A DNA stretch of 64,000 nt from BOKV01 sp041397525 (lineage in GTDB: Bacteria; Pseudomonadota; Alphaproteobacteria; Rhizobiales; Rhizobiaceae), in NCBI GenBank assembly GCA_041397525.1, contig JAWKWL010000005.1, forward strand, positions 186,001 to 250,000, read 5' to 3'. The notes beneath the pieces were generated by a model. The model saw only the letters and a list, made by a program, of their open reading frames with translations, ran no database searches and was not told the origin of the DNA. A program made the translations under genes and the position numbers. Position 1 is the stretch's first letter, and each line of letters opens with the position of its first letter. Shown one piece after another: positions 24,732-32,947 of the stretch.

Positions 24732-25880
24732 TCAGCCTTCCATTGTTTCCAGATACACCCTCTCACACCTGTCCCGCATCCCGGTCAGTACCTCATAGCC
24801 AATGGTACCGCTGGCCCGCGCCAGATCGTCGACAGCAATATTGTCACCGAACAGTTCGATCCACTCCGTCTTTTCGAGTTGTGCCAGGGGAATGTCGGTG
24901 ACGTCGAACATGCAACTGTCCATCGAGACCCGCCCGATCAACGGTACGTCCCTGCCGCAGACATGACCGACTGCGCCCGGAAACTGCGCCCTCAGCGCCA
25001 CGCCATCACCTGAAGCCGAGCGCGGCAGCCCGTCGCCATACCCTGCACCCACCGTTGTGATGACACTGTCGCGCGCCAGGACATGCGTCGCACCATAACC
25101 GACCGTCTCGCCTTTCCTTGCATGGCGGACCTGCAGGATCCGGGCCTCGAATTTCGCCACGGTGCCCATCGGACCGACCGTGCCGTCGATGGCCTCCGCT
25201 CCATAAAGCGCTATGCCTGGCCGGGTCAGGTCATATCCGAAGCTTTCCTGCCCCAGAATGCCCGCAGAATTTGCAAGCGACGCCATGATGCCCGGAAAGC
25301 CTTGGCACAGCCTGTCAAAAGCCTGTTTCTGATGGGCGTTCATTGGGTGCTTCGGGTCATCGGCACAGGCAAGATGGCTCATGATGAGCACTGGCGAGAT
25401 AGAGTTCAGCCGCGCATTTTCTGCAGCGAGTTCCATGGCCTGGCTTTCGTCCAGGCCCAGCCTGCCCATGCCGGTATCAAAGTGCAGCGCGCAGGGTTTG
25501 CGATTGCCGGTTTGCCGGCAGCGTCGCGCCCAGATTTCCATTTCTCCCGGATCGTTCAAAACCGGAATGAGACCCGCTTCCTGGTAGTGGGGAGCGTTGC
25601 GTTCAGTCAGTCCGCCAAGCACGAAAATTTCGGCATTCGCTGCCACCTTGCGGGCCCTGATGCCTTCGCCCGGCGTTGCAACGAAGAAATGGCGGCATCC
25701 TGCCTGAGCCAGCGTTGCTGTAACCTGCTCAAGTCCCATCCCATAGGCATTGGCCTTGACCGCAGCCCCCGTGGCGGCATTGGGCGCGAAACTGCCCAGC
25801 AGTTTCCAGTTGCGAGCAATGGCGCCCAGATCGACGGTAAGGCGAGCAGTAGAGAGAAAGGCGGAAGTGTTGTTACTCAT
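24732..25880 (-). CDS. alr: alanine racemase
   Basis: A 382-residue PLP enzyme that makes D-alanine for peptidoglycan. The PLP lysine lies in AVKANAYGMG (about residue 40) and the catalytic Tyr in the GYGATHV segment of the C-terminal beta domain, followed by GYGDGLPR. The ATG at 25880 overlaps the end of dnaB (GCATGAGTAA, eight bases shared), so translation is coupled to the helicase gene. The frame extending to 25910 lies inside dnaB and is rejected. Confidence 0.95.
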   Translation of the reverse strand: MSNNTSAFLSTARLTVDLGAIARNWKLLGSFAPNAATGAAVKANAYGMGLEQVTATLAQAGCRHFFVATPGEGIRARKVAANAEIFVLGGLTERNAPHYQEAGLIPVLNDPGEMEIWARRCRQTGNRKPCALHFDTGMGRLGLDESQAMELAAENARLNSISPVLIMSHLACADDPKHPMNAHQKQAFDRLCQGFPGIMASLANSAGILGQESFGYDLTRPGIALYGAEAIDGTVGPMGTVAKFEARILQVRHARKGETVGYGATHVLARDSVITTVGAGYGDGLPRSASGDGVALRAQFPGAVGHVCGRDVPLIGRVSMDSCMFDVTDIPLAQLEKTEWIELFGDNIAVDDLARASGTIGYEVLTGMRDRCERVYLETMEG

Positions 25881-27360
25881 GCCGCTCCGGCAAGTATTCG
25901 TCTTCTGCAAGATCGGTGAAGCGGGTGAACTGTGCCTGGAAGCCGAGTTTGGCAGTGCCGGTAGGTCCGTGGCGCTGCTTGGCGATGATCACTTCCGCCT
26001 TGCCCATCGTTTCCCGCATTTCCTGGTCCCACTTGAACCATTCCTCGCTGCCTTCCTTCGGCTCCTTGTTCTTGAGGTAATATTCCTCGCGATAAACGAA
26101 AAGCACCACGTCGGCGTCCTGTTCGATCGAACCCGATTCACGCAGGTCCGAAAGCTGCGGGCGCTTGTCGTCGCGGCTTTCAACCTGACGCGAAAGCTGC
26201 GACAACGCAATGATCGGCACGCCCAGTTCCTTGGCGAGCGCCTTCAGCCCGGTGGTGATTTCCGTGACTTCCTGCACGCGGTTACCGCTGCTCGCAGTTT
26301 TCGAGCCCTGCATCAGCTGGATATAGTCGATGATCAGCACATCAAGCCCTCGCTGGCGCTTCAACCGCCGCGCCCGTGCAGCAAGCTGCGCAATCGAAAT
26401 GCCGCCGGTTTCATCAATAAACAGCGGAATGCGGCTCATTTCCTGCGCGCAATAGGACAGTTTTTCGAAATCGGTCTCGGTGATTTCGCCGCGCCTGATC
26501 TTCGAGGAGGAGATTTCCGCCTGTTCAGAGATGATACGCGTCGCCAGCTGCTCCGCGCTCATTTCCAGCGAGAAGAAACCAACCACGCCACCATCCAGTG
26601 ATTCCGGCGTGCCGTCAGCCTTGGTGCCTGGCACATGCGCATGGGCAATGTTGAACGCGATATTGGTCGCGAGCGAGGTCTTCCCCATGCCCGGGCGACC
26701 GGCAAGCACGATGAGGTCGGAATGCTGCAAACCGCCCATGCGCGCATCCAGCGCGCCGATACCGGTGGCAATGCCCGACAGCCCGCCTTCCCGTTGGAAT
26801 GCAGCGCTCGCCATGTCGATTGCCGTGCCCAGTGCGGAGCCGAAATCATGGAAACCGCCGTCATATTGGCCCGTCTCGGCGAGCTCGAACAGCCTGCGTT
26901 CCGCGTCCTCGATCTGCGAATCGGGTGGCATGTCCACCGGTGCATCATAGGCGATGTTGACCATGTCCTCGCCTATGGCGATCAGCTTGCGACGCGTGTG
27001 CAGGTCATAGATCGAACGGCCATAGTCCTCGGCATTGATGATCGTGGTTGCTTCTGCGGCGAGACGCGCGAGATAGCTTGCGACCGTGAATTCGCCCACC
27101 TTGTCATCCGCCGGCAGGAAGGTCTTGATCGTAACCGGATTCGCGCGTTTTGCCGCCCGGATCATGTCGGAGGCAACCTTGAATATCTGGCGGTGCAGCG
27201 GTTCCTGGAAATGGTCGGGCTTGAGAAAATCGCTGACCCGATAGTAGGCGTCATTGTTTACGAGAATGGCACCCAACAACGCCTGCTCCGCCTCGATGTT
27301 CTGCGGTGCGGTCCTGTAGGTCGTTTCAACTGCAGTCAGCTTCTTGGCTGCCTCGGCCAT
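25873..27360 (-). CDS. dnaB: replicative DNA helicase
   Basis: A 495-residue DnaB hexameric helicase that unwinds DNA at the replication fork. The N-terminal domain starts PQNIEAEQALLGAIL (about residues 19-33). The RecA-like domain has Walker A GRPGMGKTS (about 221-229), Walker B VLIIDYIQLMQ, and the arginine-finger region near KQRHGPTG. No intein is present and length is normal. It is preceded by rplI after a terminator and a 214-base spacer, and overlaps alr at its 3' end. Confidence 0.97.
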   Translation of the reverse strand: MAEAAKKLTAVETTYRTAPQNIEAEQALLGAILVNNDAYYRVSDFLKPDHFQEPLHRQIFKVASDMIRAAKRANPVTIKTFLPADDKVGEFTVASYLARLAAEATTIINAEDYGRSIYDLHTRRKLIAIGEDMVNIAYDAPVDMPPDSQIEDAERRLFELAETGQYDGGFHDFGSALGTAIDMASAAFQREGGLSGIATGIGALDARMGGLQHSDLIVLAGRPGMGKTSLATNIAFNIAHAHVPGTKADGTPESLDGGVVGFFSLEMSAEQLATRIISEQAEISSSKIRRGEITETDFEKLSYCAQEMSRIPLFIDETGGISIAQLAARARRLKRQRGLDVLIIDYIQLMQGSKTASSGNRVQEVTEITTGLKALAKELGVPIIALSQLSRQVESRDDKRPQLSDLRESGSIEQDADVVLFVYREEYYLKNKEPKEGSEEWFKWDQEMRETMGKAEVIIAKQRHGPTGTAKLGFQAQFTRFTDLAEDEYLPERHE

Positions 27361-27574
27361 GATATCCGTATTCCCGTATCCTGATCTTTGCTGCTATCTC
27401 CGCATACCCTGATTGCGCTGATTTTCCCGCAAAGGATAGGCCCGCTGTCGCTATCCACACTTGTTCACAAAGCAGACGGCACAATTTTCCCGGGCGAGGA
27501 ATTTTCGCTTGATTCATTGTCCGGCCGGGAGGCGCAGTTTCGGTGATTCGCGCTATCGGGTGAAGCTGCAAATG

Positions 27575-27604
27575 AAAAGGGCGCAGCGATGGCCGCGCCC
27601 TTTT
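27575..27604 (-). terminator. intrinsic terminator after rplI
   Basis: On the minus strand AAAAGGGCGC and GCGCCCTTTT form a perfect 10-base stem around a 10-base loop, ending in a T-run. It begins 20 bases after the rplI stop and would end the rpsF-rpsR-DUF2232-rplI transcript, leaving dnaB to its own promoter in 27361-27574. Confidence 0.85.
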
Positions 27605-27623
27605 GCAAGCCAGCGGCCGCCGC

Positions 27624-28190
27624 TTATTCTTCTGATGCGTCGCCGTCCATTTCAAAGCCTTCTTCGTCTTCCGGTGGCAGTTCAGGCAGTTCGAAGGTTT
27701 CACGCTTTGTCATGTCTTCACCCTTCGACTGGCGCTCTGCCTCGTCGCTGGAACGTGCCACGTTGACCTGTACTGTGCTTTCGACTTCGGGATGCAGCTG
27801 GATCTTGACGTCATGCAGGCCGATCACCTTGATTGGCGACAGCAGGTTGACCTGGTTGCGGGCGACCTTGAAGCCATTTTCGGCCAGTGCCTCGGCGATA
27901 TCACGTGAGGAAACCGAACCATAGAGCTGGCCGGTTTCGCCAGCCGAGCGGATGACGATATAGGATGTGCCGTTGAGCTTGTCGTGAACCGAGTTCGCTT
28001 CCGTCTTGCGCTCGAGGTTGCGCGCTTCCAGTTCAGCACGCTGGCCTTCAAACTTGGCCTTGTTCGCGTCCGTCGCGCGCAGTGCCTTGCCCTGCGGCAG
28101 CAGGAAGTTGCGGGCAAATCCGTCCTTTACCTTGACGACGTCGCCCATCTGGCCGAGGCGTGCGATACGCTCCAATAGAATGACCTGCAT
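27624..28190 (-). CDS. rplI: 50S ribosomal protein L9
   Basis: A 188-residue L9 protein. The N-terminal 23S rRNA-binding domain shows MQVILLERIARLGQMGDVV and KDGFARNFLLPQGKA (residues 23-37). A long connecting helix and a C-terminal domain follow. Beyond the usual length of about 150 residues it carries an acidic Glu/Asp/Pro-rich tail of about 35 residues, as seen in many Rhizobiales. It is the last gene of the rpsF operon. Confidence 0.97.
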   Translation of the reverse strand: MQVILLERIARLGQMGDVVKVKDGFARNFLLPQGKALRATDANKAKFEGQRAELEARNLERKTEANSVHDKLNGTSYIVIRSAGETGQLYGSVSSRDIAEALAENGFKVARNQVNLLSPIKVIGLHDVKIQLHPEVESTVQVNVARSSDEAERQSKGEDMTKRETFELPELPPEDEEGFEMDGDASEE

Positions 28191-28219
28191 GTTCGTTTCC
28201 TTTCGATGACAAATGCAAT

Positions 28220-29179
28220 TCAGGTTCGGTTTGCCGGTGGGAACACCGGCGGTTGGGGTGGGTTCATGCTCCGGATGACGCGCCAGGCACCAAACAGAGC
28301 AAACAGGACAAGCGGCAGTGACAGCACCATCAGGGCAAACCAGCTCACGAAGATTGCAAACTGGCCGCCCGGCTTGCCACGCATGGAAAAATGCATGTCG
28401 GCGAGGCCTACAAGGCCGAGGCCGGCAATGCCGATCCCTGCCATCACGCCGCCAATCTCGTAGAGCGGTGAGGCGAACATGCCCATCGCGATCAGCCCCA
28501 GCGGGGTGATACCAAGCGCGATTGCCGGCAGGTTCGCGGTAGCGGGGATGTCGTCACGCGGACGCGGCAGCTTGCCTGATGCCCGCGTGACCATCGCGGC
28601 CAGATAGAGGACCAGGACATGCGCCATCAGGAAAACCGCGGGTATGGCAATCGGCAGGATACCGGCAAAAACGCGCGCGTTCTGCTCGATGCTGCCTTCC
28701 GGAATTTGCGGCAGTTCAGGTTCGTTCTTTGCCATTTCGTTGAGCAATTCTGCAAAGGCAGCCGCTGCCTTTTCGGCGCTGAAACCCGAAATCCAGCCAG
28801 TGATGATGAAACCGGCAAACAGCGCTATCATCAGCCTGAACAGAATGCCTGAAAGCGGGAACCAGACCATTTGCCGGTTGTCGGGCGATGGCTGTGCGAG
28901 ATTGGCAAGATGTCCGGCCCAGGCAACCGGCAGAAACAGCAGCGTTGCCGTCGCGACCGCCATTTCAATCTGGGTCTGTATCGCGACAATAATGACGGCC
29001 ACCACGGCGGCCAACATACCAGAAAGCGGTCCCCAGCCGAGCGAGGCTACGGCAATTGCCAGGGGCGCGGAAAACATCAGGAAGAATGCGAAGCTTGTCG
29101 AGTGCAAACCGGCAAGCGCCATCAGTCCACCGGCCAAGCCGGCAACGAGGCCAATTCCGATTGTGTTCGCATTCGACAT
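28220..29179 (-). CDS. DUF2232 family membrane protein
   Basis: A 319-residue integral membrane protein with about eight hydrophobic helices, Gly/Ala rich at the start (IGIGLVAGLAGGLMALAG) and with a large polar loop at about residues 150-170. DUF2232 proteins sit between rpsR and rplI in many alphaproteobacteria, and in other bacteria related proteins (YybS-like) are near the same ribosomal genes. Function is unknown. Gene order supports the assignment as much as sequence does. Confidence 0.85.
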   Translation of the reverse strand: MSNANTIGIGLVAGLAGGLMALAGLHSTSFAFFLMFSAPLAIAVASLGWGPLSGMLAAVVAVIIVAIQTQIEMAVATATLLFLPVAWAGHLANLAQPSPDNRQMVWFPLSGILFRLMIALFAGFIITGWISGFSAEKAAAAFAELLNEMAKNEPELPQIPEGSIEQNARVFAGILPIAIPAVFLMAHVLVLYLAAMVTRASGKLPRPRDDIPATANLPAIALGITPLGLIAMGMFASPLYEIGGVMAGIGIAGLGLVGLADMHFSMRGKPGGQFAIFVSWFALMVLSLPLVLFALFGAWRVIRSMNPPQPPVFPPANRT

Positions 29180-29291
29180 TTTCGCTGTCCTGTCCTTGCG
29201 ACAGTTAGGGTGCGCACCATGCGACCCAACTTGGTTTCGTTAGTATGTTGCTCTCTCCAGGAGCACGGTCTCCCTTGCGGGGCGGGAGATG

Positions 29292-29321
29292 GTCCGGGCA
29301 GAAGAAATCTGCTGCCCGGAC
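29292..29321. repeat. perfect hairpin between rpsR and DUF2232 gene
   Basis: GTCCGGGCAG (29292-29301) and CTGCCCGGAC (29312-29321) form a perfect 10-base stem with a 10-base loop in the transcribed spacer. No T-run follows on the minus strand. It is more likely an mRNA stability or processing element that separates high ribosomal expression from the downstream membrane gene. Confidence 0.5.
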
Positions 29322-29345
29322 AAGGCTTCAAATCACAATGCCGGT

Positions 29346-29597
29346 TCAGCCGATGATGTATGGCAGAAGGCCGATGAAACGCGCGCGCTTGATCGCCTTG
29401 GCGAGTTCACGCTGCTTCTTCTGGCTCACGGCAGTGATACGCGATGGAACGATCTTGCCGCGCTCGGAAATGTAGCGCTGCAGCAGACGCGTGTCCTTGT
29501 AGTCGATCTTCGGCGCATTCGGGCCGGTGAACGGGCAGGACTTGCGACGACGGTTGAACGGACGGCGTGCGCCGCCTGATGATGATGCTTCGCTCAT
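29346..29597 (-). CDS. rpsR: 30S ribosomal protein S18
   Basis: An 83-residue S18 with the conserved core RRKSCPFTGPNAPKIDYKD and the C-terminal RELAKAIKRARFIGLLPY. S18 pairs with S6 on the 30S platform. It starts two bases after the rpsF stop. No zinc-free/zinc-containing duplication is seen; the single Cys is at residue 21. Confidence 0.98.
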   Translation of the reverse strand: MSEASSSGGARRPFNRRRKSCPFTGPNAPKIDYKDTRLLQRYISERGKIVPSRITAVSQKKQRELAKAIKRARFIGLLPYIIG

Positions 29598-29599
29598 GA

Positions 29600-30052
29600 T
29601 TATTCTCCTTCACCGCCGCGTGGCGGACGGCTGTCGCGACCTTCGAACGAGCGGCGTGGGCCACGATCACCCCTGTCACCACGATCACCCCTGTCGCCGC
29701 GATCGCCCCTGTCGCCGCGGTCGTCACGGTCACTCTTGCGCATCATGGCTGACGGACCTTCTTCATGTTCCTCAACACGAATGGTCATGTAGCGCAGGAT
29801 GTCTTCGTGGATGCGCATCTGGCGCTCCATTTCCGAAATCGCCGCCGCCGGTGCGTCAACATTCATCAGAATGTAATGCGCCTTGCGGTTCTTCTTGATG
29901 CGGTGGGACGTGGAGCGAAGGCCCCAGTTTTCCGTCTTGCTGACCTTGCCGCCATTTGCTTCAAGGACACCCTTGAACTGTTCGGCAAGCGCTTCAGCCT
30001 GCTGCCCGGAAATATCCTGGCGTGCAAGCAATACATGCTCATAAAGGGCCAT
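29600..30052 (-). CDS. rpsF: 30S ribosomal protein S6 with DRG-repeat tail
   Basis: A 150-residue S6. The ferredoxin-like core (MALYEHVLLARQD to about residue 100) is normal. The C-terminus carries six to seven tandem Asp-Arg-Gly units (about residues 110-130) encoded by a near-perfect 18-base DNA repeat, followed by an Arg/Gly/Pro end. The tail would be flexible and charged. The Shine-Dalgarno sequence AGGAAAGG is strong. The gene is first in the operon, behind a leader of about 220 bases. Confidence 0.97.
   Translation of the reverse strand: MALYEHVLLARQDISGQQAEALAEQFKGVLEANGGKVSKTENWGLRSTSHRIKKNRKAHYILMNVDAPAAAISEMERQMRIHEDILRYMTIRVEEHEEGPSAMMRKSDRDDRGDRGDRGDRGDRGDRGDRGPRRSFEGRDSRPPRGGEGE
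29665..29718. repeat. 18-base tandem repeat inside rpsF
   Basis: Three consecutive 18-base copies of the pattern GATCACCCCTGTCACCAC, differing at a few positions, encode the Asp-Arg-Gly repeats of the S6 tail on the minus strand. The near identity at synonymous positions suggests recent slippage expansion. Confidence 0.8.
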
Positions 30053-30270
30053 TAAGCCTTTCCTTTCCTGTGTTCGGACATTCCGCGCGGAGCCTCCAGG
30101 CCGCTTTTCTGCAGCCGGCGATTGCCAGGCGGGAAAGGCGATTTGGAACGGTCGAGAGCGGAGACACGGGAGGCCGGATCATCTTGCGATCCTGCGCTTT
30201 TCGGGTGTGGAAACCACCGCCGAAAGGCGACCCTCCGTTCAGCCCCCGGCGGAAAGCCCGAGTCTCAACA
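30053..30270 (-). promoter_or_regulatory. candidate S6:S18 leader RNA upstream of rpsF
   Basis: About 220 bases separate the predicted promoter from the rpsF ATG, long for a simple leader. On the minus strand small hairpins are visible, for example CGCC-TTTC-GGCG and GGATC-gcaagat-GATCC. S6:S18 autoregulatory leaders are known upstream of rpsF in many bacteria, but I could not locate the diagnostic CCG-box fold with confidence. No credible protein gene lies in this stretch or the rest of 30053-30461. Confidence 0.35.
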
Positions 30271-30276
30271 GGCGCG

Positions 30277-30304
30277 CTTATACAGATCGCGGGCTTTTTT
30301 GCAA
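30277..30304 (-). promoter_or_regulatory. predicted rpsF operon promoter
   Basis: On the minus strand TTGCAA (30304-30299) is separated by 16 bases from TATAAG (30282-30277). This is a near-consensus sigma-70 promoter placed about 225 bases before the rpsF start and the only good candidate in the gap. Confidence 0.55.
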
Positions 30305-30387
30305 GTGCGAGTGCTGTTGATTTCGGCATGGATTGGGCCATGCAGCTGCTCGTTCACGGCAGAACCCGCATTAATAAACCACCAAGA

Positions 30388-30397
30388 ACCAATTGGT
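30388..30397. repeat. ACCAATTGGT palindrome upstream of lipoprotein gene
   Basis: A 10-base palindrome, extended imperfectly on both sides, lies 64 bases before the lipoprotein ATG. It could be an operator but has no known match. Nothing else is apparent between 30305 and 30461. Confidence 0.3.
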
Positions 30398-30461
30398 CCT
30401 GGAAGAAGCTTTCATCAAACAGGGGTGAAACCTTTGATGGAACCTGCTATTCAGCCCGCCC

Positions 30462-31421
30462 ATGACCAGACCAAAAATCCTTTTGCCCTTGGTACTCCTT
30501 GTTCCGTCCCTGCTTGCCGCATGTCAGGGAACGTCAACTGATGCTTTGGAATCGGTAACGGGTTCAGCCGAGGTAAAACAGGATATTTGGATAGGTCCAA
30601 TGGCAGGTCCGCTGAAGCCTTTCAAGGAACAGGCCTTCCAGTATCGGAAACCGCTCGAGGTCTCGGATGGCGGGCGTTTCATGAAAGTGCCCTATGACGA
30701 GCTTGTCGACATCAACAAGCGGGATGAAATCCCCGTTCGCAAGGTTCGCTCCTATTTCATCCAGAAGCTGCCTCCCGGTTCCGAGAAGGAACTGGAATAT
30801 GAGGCAGGCGGGCGCAAGCTTGGCTACAAGGCCGTCGGCAAGCTGGATGGCGGTTCCAAGCTGACGATGATCTATCTGCACGGCCGAGGTGGCAACCGTG
30901 AATGGGGGTTTGACGACGAACGCTTTGGCGGCAATTTCAACCGTCTCAAAAACATGATCATCAAGGCAGGCGCTGCCTATCTGAGCCCCGATTTCACGGA
31001 TTTCGAGGCCGATGGCCTTGCCGATGTGAAAGCGCTGATTGCCAAATACCGGCCCCTGACTTCAGGCAGGCTGGTAGTGGCGTGCGGGTCTCTCGGCAAC
31101 AATCATTGTTGGAACCTGATGCTTGATGCCAAGGCCAGTGCGATGATTGACGGGATGATTGTCCTTGCCGGTTTTCCCGATGACCGCATCCTTTCGTCAC
31201 CTGCGGTCAGGGACAGGGCACGCCATATCCCGCTGCTGATCGGTCACGGATCGTGGGACCCGACCTTCAGTTATGAACCAACGCTCGCCTTCTATCGCGC
31301 GCTGCGCAAGCAGTCGCCTGACTATCCGGTTCGCTACATCCTGTTTGACACCGGGAAGCATGGCGCGCCGGTCCGGATGATCGACTGGCGCGACACGCTC
31401 AACTGGATTGCATCGAAATAA
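30462..31421 (+). CDS. lipoprotein with alpha/beta-hydrolase-like fold
   Basis: A 319-residue protein with a lipoprotein signal (LLPLVLLVPSLLAAC, lipid-anchored Cys at about residue 21). The C-terminal 200 residues look like an alpha/beta hydrolase: oxyanion strand MIYLHGRGGN, a nucleophile-elbow-like ACGSLGNNHCW (Ser in Cys-Gly-Ser-Leu-Gly), an acid candidate in GHGSWDPTF, and a His in DTGKHGAPV. This resembles phospholipase/carboxylesterase family enzymes tethered to the outer or inner membrane. Substrate is unknown. It converges with luxI six bases away, but transcription from the other strand gives no direct link. Confidence 0.72.
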   Translation: MTRPKILLPLVLLVPSLLAACQGTSTDALESVTGSAEVKQDIWIGPMAGPLKPFKEQAFQYRKPLEVSDGGRFMKVPYDELVDINKRDEIPVRKVRSYFIQKLPPGSEKELEYEAGGRKLGYKAVGKLDGGSKLTMIYLHGRGGNREWGFDDERFGGNFNRLKNMIIKAGAAYLSPDFTDFEADGLADVKALIAKYRPLTSGRLVVACGSLGNNHCWNLMLDAKASAMIDGMIVLAGFPDDRILSSPAVRDRARHIPLLIGHGSWDPTFSYEPTLAFYRALRKQSPDYPVRYILFDTGKHGAPVRMIDWRDTLNWIASK

Positions 31422-31426
31422 CCTGT

Positions 31427-32059
31427 TCAGGCCACCTTCTTCAGCAGCACCGGCTCGACGCCACCCAGAAACGGCTTGGCCCAGGCAATGGTGGAGCGCG
31501 CCTGGTTTCCCGTCTGCCAAAGACCACAGCTGATTGCCAAGCCATTCTCATCTGTCTTGCTGGAAATGATCTCGGCCCTTGTGCCGTAGACTCGCTGCAT
31601 GTCGAAAAACTTCCTTTCGCAAACTCCGACAACGCTCGAAATCCCGTTGGCGCTGCAGAATTCCAGCACCGACAGTGACAGTGCCAGGGTTGCGCGATTG
31701 ACGAAACTGCGTTTGCGCGAGACCTGGGACAGGTTGCCAACACAAAACCGCGTCGCCTCCCAGATATTGGGTGATCTAAAGTCGTCAGGGTCTGGGAGCA
31801 TGTCGGGCCAGACCTTGTGCAGCAGGGTTGGCCCGGTAGTCGGCATCAGTCTGACACCGCCATTCACCATATTCGTTTCCTCATCGACATTGACGATGAC
31901 GACGTTGAACCTGTCGTCGAATTCGTCCATTTCGAGCCCGTCGCTGGTTGGTTCCACCCAGCCAAGCGTGTCACAGAAGACCTGCTTGCGCAGCCGGTGG
32001 TATTGTTCCAGCAAGTCTGTTTGCGTTTCGCGCTCGTGCATTTCTATATAGTGGATCAT
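31427..32059 (-). CDS. acyl-homoserine-lactone synthase, LuxI family
   Basis: A 210-residue AHL synthase that joins an acyl chain from acyl-ACP to S-adenosylmethionine. The invariant residues sit at canonical positions: Arg24, Phe28, Trp34, Asp45, Asp48, Arg70, Glu101 and Arg104; the usual Phe84 is replaced by Trp84. The frame opens at 32125, but the ATG at 32059 with GGGAG seven bases upstream gives exact canonical numbering. A perfect inverted repeat lies 57 bases upstream. It is directly downstream of its luxR partner, with the fatty acid synthesis cluster (source of acyl-ACP) 2.4 kb away. Acyl chain length cannot be read. Confidence 0.95.
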   Translation of the reverse strand: MIHYIEMHERETQTDLLEQYHRLRKQVFCDTLGWVEPTSDGLEMDEFDDRFNVVIVNVDEETNMVNGGVRLMPTTGPTLLHKVWPDMLPDPDDFRSPNIWEATRFCVGNLSQVSRKRSFVNRATLALSLSVLEFCSANGISSVVGVCERKFFDMQRVYGTRAEIISSKTDENGLAISCGLWQTGNQARSTIAWAKPFLGGVEPVLLKKVA

Positions 32060-32116
32060 CGGATCGACTCCCTGCTTGGTTGAAACAGAAAATCGATTCC
32101 ACTCTTGAGGGAGGGC

Positions 32117-32144
32117 GGCAATCACCCCAATTTAGGTGATTGCC
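32117..32144. promoter_or_regulatory. candidate lux box upstream of luxI
   Basis: A perfect inverted repeat: GGCAATCACC (32117-32126), an 8-base spacer, then GGTGATTGCC (32135-32144). It lies between the luxR stop and the luxI start, where a LuxR-AHL complex would be expected to bind at the luxI promoter. It is longer than the usual 18-20 base lux box, but the dyad and position are typical. Confidence 0.7.
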
Positions 32145-32161
32145 ATTACGTTGGGGAATGC

Positions 32162-32896
32162 TCAGACTGCCCGACTCAGACTGATGATTCCATGGGTGAT
32201 TGCATTGGCCACCGCAGAGGTCCGGTTGGTTGATCCAAGCTTGTACTTTGCTGATTGCAAATGGCCGACAACGGTCCATTTCCCCAGTCCCAGTTGCTCG
32301 GCAATCTCGTCATCAGTCTGGCCTTGCGCCACCCTCAGCAGTACTTGCTGCTCGCGTTGGGTCAACCTGATGCGTTTTGTCGGCAGGGCATTGTAGATGC
32401 GCAGGTAGAGCACACCTATCCTGTCAGCCTCGAACCGGAAAAGTTCCAGGTTCTTCGCCTTGAAGCGGGGCCAGTCGGCATCGACGCAGTCAAATACCAG
32501 CGACAGGCCGCAATAATACTGCTTGCCAATCGGCGTGATTGTGGTGATCCCGTTCCTTCCCATTCCAGCATCTACAAAACTGGCAAGCATTTTGGCTGCG
32601 TGTCCTTCGCCATAAAGTTCCTGCCAATCAACATGGCGGGCGCGCCGGTAGTCCAGCGAAAGCAGTGGGTCCAGTTCGCCATAATGGTTGCGGATGTAGT
32701 GCGACACCCAATCCATGGGGTAGGTAAGCACATGCACCGAGCTGGGCTGTTCCGGCTCATTATTGTAGATGGTTACATTGACATGGCGCGCAGCAAGGGT
32801 CTGGCGCAGCGACGCCAGTGCTGCCAGGAATTTCCTGTCAGCCTGGGTGGCAGTTGGAGATGCCTCGAACGAGGCGAAGACTTTGACGTTGAACAT
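32162..32896 (-). CDS. LuxR-family AHL-responsive regulator
   Basis: A 244-residue regulator. The N-terminal autoinducer-binding domain carries Trp63, Tyr67, Asp76, Pro77 and Trp91, each exactly six positions beyond the canonical TraR ligand residues 57, 61, 70, 71 and 85, so it should bind an AHL. The C-terminal LuxR helix-turn-helix (about residues 175-235, LTQREQQVLLRVAQGQTDDEIA onwards) binds DNA. The ATG at 32896 follows AAGGA. It is directly upstream of luxI, same strand, with the dyad between them, forming a complete quorum-sensing module. Confidence 0.94.
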   Translation of the reverse strand: MFNVKVFASFEASPTATQADRKFLAALASLRQTLAARHVNVTIYNNEPEQPSSVHVLTYPMDWVSHYIRNHYGELDPLLSLDYRRARHVDWQELYGEGHAAKMLASFVDAGMGRNGITTITPIGKQYYCGLSLVFDCVDADWPRFKAKNLELFRFEADRIGVLYLRIYNALPTKRIRLTQREQQVLLRVAQGQTDDEIAEQLGLGKWTVVGHLQSAKYKLGSTNRTSAVANAITHGIISLSRAV

Positions 32897-32947
32897 GACA
32901 TATCCTTCGGACAATAGGTTCTGGTTGCATCGCGGGGGCATTGCGAA

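Noticed and set aside
30039..30341. 100-codon minus-strand frame upstream of rpsF
   Set aside because: It overlaps the rpsF leader and promoter and is Arg/Pro/Ser rich without family resemblance.
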